Shown piece after piece: positions 6,218 to 9,218 of a stretch of DNA of 9,218 bases. The translations under genes were made by a program, and so were the position numbers. The notes below the pieces were generated by a model, which was not told the DNA's origin, ran no database searches, and worked only from the letters and a program-made list of their open reading frames with translations. Every line of letters begins with the position of its first letter. Position 1 is the first letter of the stretch. This DNA is from an uncultured Bacteroidales bacterium (GTDB lineage Bacteria; Bacteroidota; Bacteroidia; Bacteroidales; Paludibacteraceae). The stretch covers positions 1 through 9,218 of the forward strand of contig CAIWIS010000248.1 of the NCBI GenBank assembly GCA_903912795.1, read 5' to 3'.

Positions 6218-8521
6218 ATGATTTTAAACTTTAAACATACAATAAATTCTCAAAATGCTAACTTTTCGGGCATATTCATTATGATTTTTTTAATTACGAT
6301 CATAAGCAGCTCATTGTGTTGTGAAATCAGAGCCGCCGAGTCTGTTAAATTTTATATTTCTCTAAATGGAAACGATTCAAATAACGGATCGGTCGACCGA
6401 CCTTTTGCGACATTTGAGGCAGCGCAAAATGCTGTCAGAGAGACAAAAAAAATCGATGCTAATCGTCCTGTTGAAGTAATAATCAGGGAGGGTGTTTATT
6501 ATCTCCAACAAACACTCGAACTTAAACCTGAAGACTCAGGCACAAAAGAAGCCCCTATAACCTGGCGTGCTGCTGAGAATGAAAAAGTTATTCTCAGTGG
6601 AGGACGGATTGTTAGTGGAAAATGGAAGAAAGATTCCGATGGTAAAACATGGTATGTCGATTTACCTCAAACCAAAGGATGGGAAAGAAATGTTACTCAA
6701 CCTGAGGTATATAATAAACAACCTATCGGTCCTTGGCATTTCAGACAACTTTATATCAATGAAAAAAGAGCCATCCGGGCACGTTTCCCGAATGCAAATG
6801 AGCAGAATCCGTTTCTTTATTCTGTTGATGGCACAAAAGAATATGTAAAACTCCTTAATGGTCAGGTAAAGGCATGTTGGGGAGATGAACCCGATGCACA
6901 AATCAATATTGTCCCGCAATGGCGTTTTTTTAATCAATGGAACGATGTGGTTAAAGTAGATGTAAAAGCGTCAACAATTACAATTGGACCTAGAGAACGA
7001 CATGCCATGATGGATAAAGGAAGCTGGTTTTGGATTGAAGGTGTAAAGGCCGAATTAGACCAGCCCGGAGAATGGTATTTGGATACAAAAATCGGACGCC
7101 TTTATTATATGGCAGCGTCCGGGCAGAATCCTAATAGTCAGAAAATTATTGCGCCTTTCCTTAACCGGATTATTTATTTAAAGGGAGATGTTGAAAAGGG
7201 TACTCATGTAGCTTTTGTTAATTTCAAAGGATTGGAGTTTCGTCATACCACTTTTACATTGGGCCAAATTGAGGCCAGGGTGCACACCGATGGAGTAGTG
7301 ATGTTTGAAAATACACAAAATTGCAGCATAGAAGACTGTACTTTTGAAAATATTGGTGGCTATGCATTGTGGTTGCATCTGGATAGTAAGAACAATACAT
7401 TTTGTAGAAGTACTGTTTTAAATTCTGGGGGCGGAGGCGTGTTGCTTACCGGCTCAAGACTTTCGTATATGGATGATTCCAAAATCTATACACCTGGAGA
7501 AGCTGCAGCAAAAGTAGCTCCCTATTTAACAGAGATAACCCATAATACGGTTAAACATTGTGGGCAAATCCGATACTATGGCGGTGGAGTGCATATTGAT
7601 TCACGCCCGGCCTCAATGGTTAGTTTGCCGGGAAATCACATAGCACACAATCACTTTCAGGATCTTTCAAGAAATGGGGTGTTCACTTTCCGAAACCAGG
7701 GAGGTAATGTGGTAGAGTTTAATGAGATACACGATTGTATGCAGACAACTATTGATGGAGCTGCAATTCATTTTGCATCCATGAACCGTTTTAATGCTCC
7801 CAACTATATTTTAAACAACTATCTGTATGATATGTGGGGGTATAAACAAAATCCGGAGGGAAAACCTCAGAGAGTGTTAGCAAACGGGGTTTTCCTTGAT
7901 TGGGCCACCAGCAATACAACTATAAAAAATAATGTAATATATAATTCCGGCGAAAGAGAAATTAAGACAATAATGGGAAACTGGAACTTAGATATAGAAA
8001 ATAACCTAGTCTCCAATACACGAATAGAACCGTTTCTGGTACACGAACTTGGCGCTAAAGGTACTGCATCCAACTTTATTAATCCCGAAAATCTCAAAAA
8101 TTCGAGCTGTGTTATCTTATCATCTGACAAAGACTTAGTTCAATATTCCGGAGACTGGGTAAAAACTAGCACAATCGGTTTAGTGGGATTATTTGAGGCT
8201 AATTACTTACGTGCAGCTCCTGAAAAAGCTGCTCAATGCGTATATCAACTCCCTGTCAAAGAGTCTGGAAACTATAAGATTTGTTTGATGTATTTTCCTA
8301 ATGAGAAAAATGCATCCAATGCAAAGATAACGGTAAAATACGCCCAAAAAGAGTCAGTTATTGATTGGAATTTCAAAAAAGGAGATAAATTAGGTTTTGC
8401 AGTACAAGTAGGAGAGTATTATCTTGATAAAGAGAAACCTGCTTCAGTAACAATTTCAAATACAGGTGCTGATGGGTTTATAATTGCCGATGGAGTTGGA
8501 TTTATTAAAACAAATAAATAA
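6218..8521 (+). CDS. Secreted GH141-like right-handed beta-helix glycosidase with golvesin-type C-terminal domain
   Basis: This 767-residue exported protein probably hydrolyses a glycan. Residues 1-40 form a signal peptide: an 18-residue polar start, a hydrophobic core (GIFIMIFLITIISS), and likely cleavage near IRAA (37-40). The mature N-terminus has the pattern of GH141 and related beta-helix enzymes: FYISLNGNDSNNGS, RPFATFEAAQNAVRE and VEVIIREGVYYLQQTLEL, then EDSGTKEAPITWRA and VILSGG. Residues about 335-605 show repeating Asn-rich coils (THNTVKHCG, NHIAHNHFQDL, VVEFNEIHDC, IKNNVIYN, IENNLVSN) typical of parallel beta-helices. Acidic residues Asp513 (TIDGAAIHF) and Asp561 (FLDWATSN) are plausible catalytic candidates. 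Residues about 640-767, from SGDW to GFIIADGVGFI, match the golvesin/xanthan-lyase-type beta domain. Characterised GH141 members include alpha-L-fucosidase and xylanase activities; the neighbouring mutarotases make fucosidase attractive but unproven. A polysaccharide lyase or inactive relative is the main alternative. Confidence 0.75.
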   Translation: MILNFKHTINSQNANFSGIFIMIFLITIISSSLCCEIRAAESVKFYISLNGNDSNNGSVDRPFATFEAAQNAVRETKKIDANRPVEVIIREGVYYLQQTLELKPEDSGTKEAPITWRAAENEKVILSGGRIVSGKWKKDSDGKTWYVDLPQTKGWERNVTQPEVYNKQPIGPWHFRQLYINEKRAIRARFPNANEQNPFLYSVDGTKEYVKLLNGQVKACWGDEPDAQINIVPQWRFFNQWNDVVKVDVKASTITIGPRERHAMMDKGSWFWIEGVKAELDQPGEWYLDTKIGRLYYMAASGQNPNSQKIIAPFLNRIIYLKGDVEKGTHVAFVNFKGLEFRHTTFTLGQIEARVHTDGVVMFENTQNCSIEDCTFENIGGYALWLHLDSKNNTFCRSTVLNSGGGGVLLTGSRLSYMDDSKIYTPGEAAAKVAPYLTEITHNTVKHCGQIRYYGGGVHIDSRPASMVSLPGNHIAHNHFQDLSRNGVFTFRNQGGNVVEFNEIHDCMQTTIDGAAIHFASMNRFNAPNYILNNYLYDMWGYKQNPEGKPQRVLANGVFLDWATSNTTIKNNVIYNSGEREIKTIMGNWNLDIENNLVSNTRIEPFLVHELGAKGTASNFINPENLKNSSCVILSSDKDLVQYSGDWVKTSTIGLVGLFEANYLRAAPEKAAQCVYQLPVKESGNYKICLMYFPNEKNASNAKITVKYAQKESVIDWNFKKGDKLGFAVQVGEYYLDKEKPASVTISNTGADGFIIADGVGFIKTNK

Positions 8522-8539
8522 ATAAACAAATAAATCAGT

Positions 8540-9218
8540 ATGAATAGTTTAGAAAGAGTAAAAATGGCTCTTGATCATAAAGAGTCTGATAAAATACCAT
8601 TTGACATTGGTGGTACTTTGGTTTCGGGAATAAACATAAATGCATTAATTGAACTTAAAAAGTATTTAGGAATTAATACTCCGAGCGTAGTAAAAGATAC
8701 CATTACTCAAATGGCTTATACGGGCGACGATATGATTGATTTTTTAAAAATAGATGTCAAAAATGTTAGTCCACGAGTACCTGACAAAAGCAAATTGAAA
8801 GATTTAGGTCACCAAACTGGAAGTCATATTGTTGAAGATGAATGGGGCATGCAATGGAGAATGCCTCCCGGCGGATATTATTACGATTTACACAAAAGTC
8901 CGCTGGCACATGCCGAAACAGTTGCTGACGTTGAAAAATACCAATGGCCAAATGCTTGCGATCCTTTCAGATATGAAAAAATGAAAGAAGAAGCTGACAG
9001 AATTGTAAACGTTGAGAAAAAGGCTTATGTACTTGGCAGAATGAGCTCGGGGATGTGGGAGCACGCAATGTGGATGACAGGCTATGAAAAATTTTTGATG
9101 GATATGTATTTGAATCCAGCTGTTTGCCAAGCCATTATGGAAAAAATTCTGGAAGTAAAAATGCAGTATTGGGAACGTGCTTTGGAGGCTGTTGGCGAAA
9201 ATGTACTTGTGGCTTCCT
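8540..9218 (+). CDS. Uroporphyrinogen decarboxylase-superfamily protein, methyltransferase (MtaA/CmuA)-like, 3' partial
   Basis: The first 226 residues of a URO-D-fold protein are present, and the frame is still open at the right edge. The start MNSLERVKMALDHKESDKIP matches the usual opening of this group (ERV..AL.H...D..P), followed by FDIGGTLVSGINI. Later come the DEWGMQWRMPPGGYYYD segment (100-116), the AETVADVEKYQWPNACDP segment (125-142) and GENVLVAS at the cut, where relatives continue with a DDLG-type motif. The N-terminal arginine motif of true HemE (LRQAGRY type) is absent, so it is unlikely to make haem precursors. Relatives include corrinoid-dependent methyltransferases and many uncharacterised proteins in glycan-degradation loci. 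It begins 18 bases after the glycosidase stop, which suggests co-transcription. The superfamily call is firm; the reaction is unknown. Confidence 0.8.
   Translation, partial: MNSLERVKMALDHKESDKIPFDIGGTLVSGININALIELKKYLGINTPSVVKDTITQMAYTGDDMIDFLKIDVKNVSPRVPDKSKLKDLGHQTGSHIVEDEWGMQWRMPPGGYYYDLHKSPLAHAETVADVEKYQWPNACDPFRYEKMKEEADRIVNVEKKAYVLGRMSSGMWEHAMWMTGYEKFLMDMYLNPAVCQAIMEKILEVKMQYWERALEAVGENVLVAS

Noticed and set aside
6218..6340. Lipoprotein signal for the glycosidase (Cys34 or Cys35)
   Set aside because: The residues before Cys34 (SSL) do not fit a lipobox, and a type I cleavage site near IRAA fits better.
8513..8535. TAAA-rich stretch as a tandem repeat element
   Set aside because: It is short, imperfect and within the A/T-rich bias of the region; it contains the stop codon and the leader of the next gene.
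349..9130. Minus-strand open frames throughout the window
   Set aside because: They lie opposite well-supported plus-strand genes, show no recognisable domains and have shadow-like composition.

Overview
The window looks like a piece of a saccharolytic Bacteroidota chromosome. The DNA is clearly AT-rich. All genes lie on the plus strand. The start codons lack Shine-Dalgarno sequences and sit behind A/T-rich leaders, and the protein types (secreted beta-helix glycosidase, mutarotases, sugar oxidoreductases) fit a glycan-degrading member of that phylum. The phylum is inferred from these traits and has not been confirmed by any search.

Layout. Positions 3-242 carry the C-terminal part of an RbsD/FucU-type sugar mutarotase that begins upstream of the window. 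A tight run follows: a zinc-dependent sorbitol-dehydrogenase-like enzyme (262-1284), a PfkB/fructokinase-like sugar kinase (1307-2176), an aldo/keto reductase with a long C-terminal extension (2199-3371) and an L-rhamnose-mutarotase-family protein (3379-3756). Gaps within the run are 7 to 22 bases, so these five genes probably form one operon. After an 84-base gap comes a 751-residue FAD-dependent oxidoreductase with extra beta-rich C-terminal domains (3841-6096). After a 121-base gap comes a secreted GH141-like right-handed beta-helix glycosidase with a golvesin-type C-terminal domain (6218-8521). A uroporphyrinogen-decarboxylase-superfamily protein of the methyltransferase type starts at 8540 and runs off the right edge.

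How the genes may work together. The secreted beta-helix enzyme would release a sugar, plausibly a deoxy sugar such as L-fucose, from a polysaccharide. The two unrelated mutarotases would equilibrate its anomers. The aldo/keto reductase, zinc dehydrogenase and sugar kinase together resemble a bacterial polyol pathway: aldose to alditol to ketose to ketose phosphate. That would be a redox route around a classical aldose isomerase. The FAD enzyme and the URO-D-like protein are less readily placed. They could act on modified sugars (oxidation, O-demethylation), but this is speculation. No transporter, aldolase, isomerase or regulator is visible in the window.

Intergenic regions are short, and none exceeds 300 bases. 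They hold small A/T-rich direct and inverted repeats, which are described separately. No RNA gene, insertion sequence, CRISPR array or convincing intrinsic terminator was seen.
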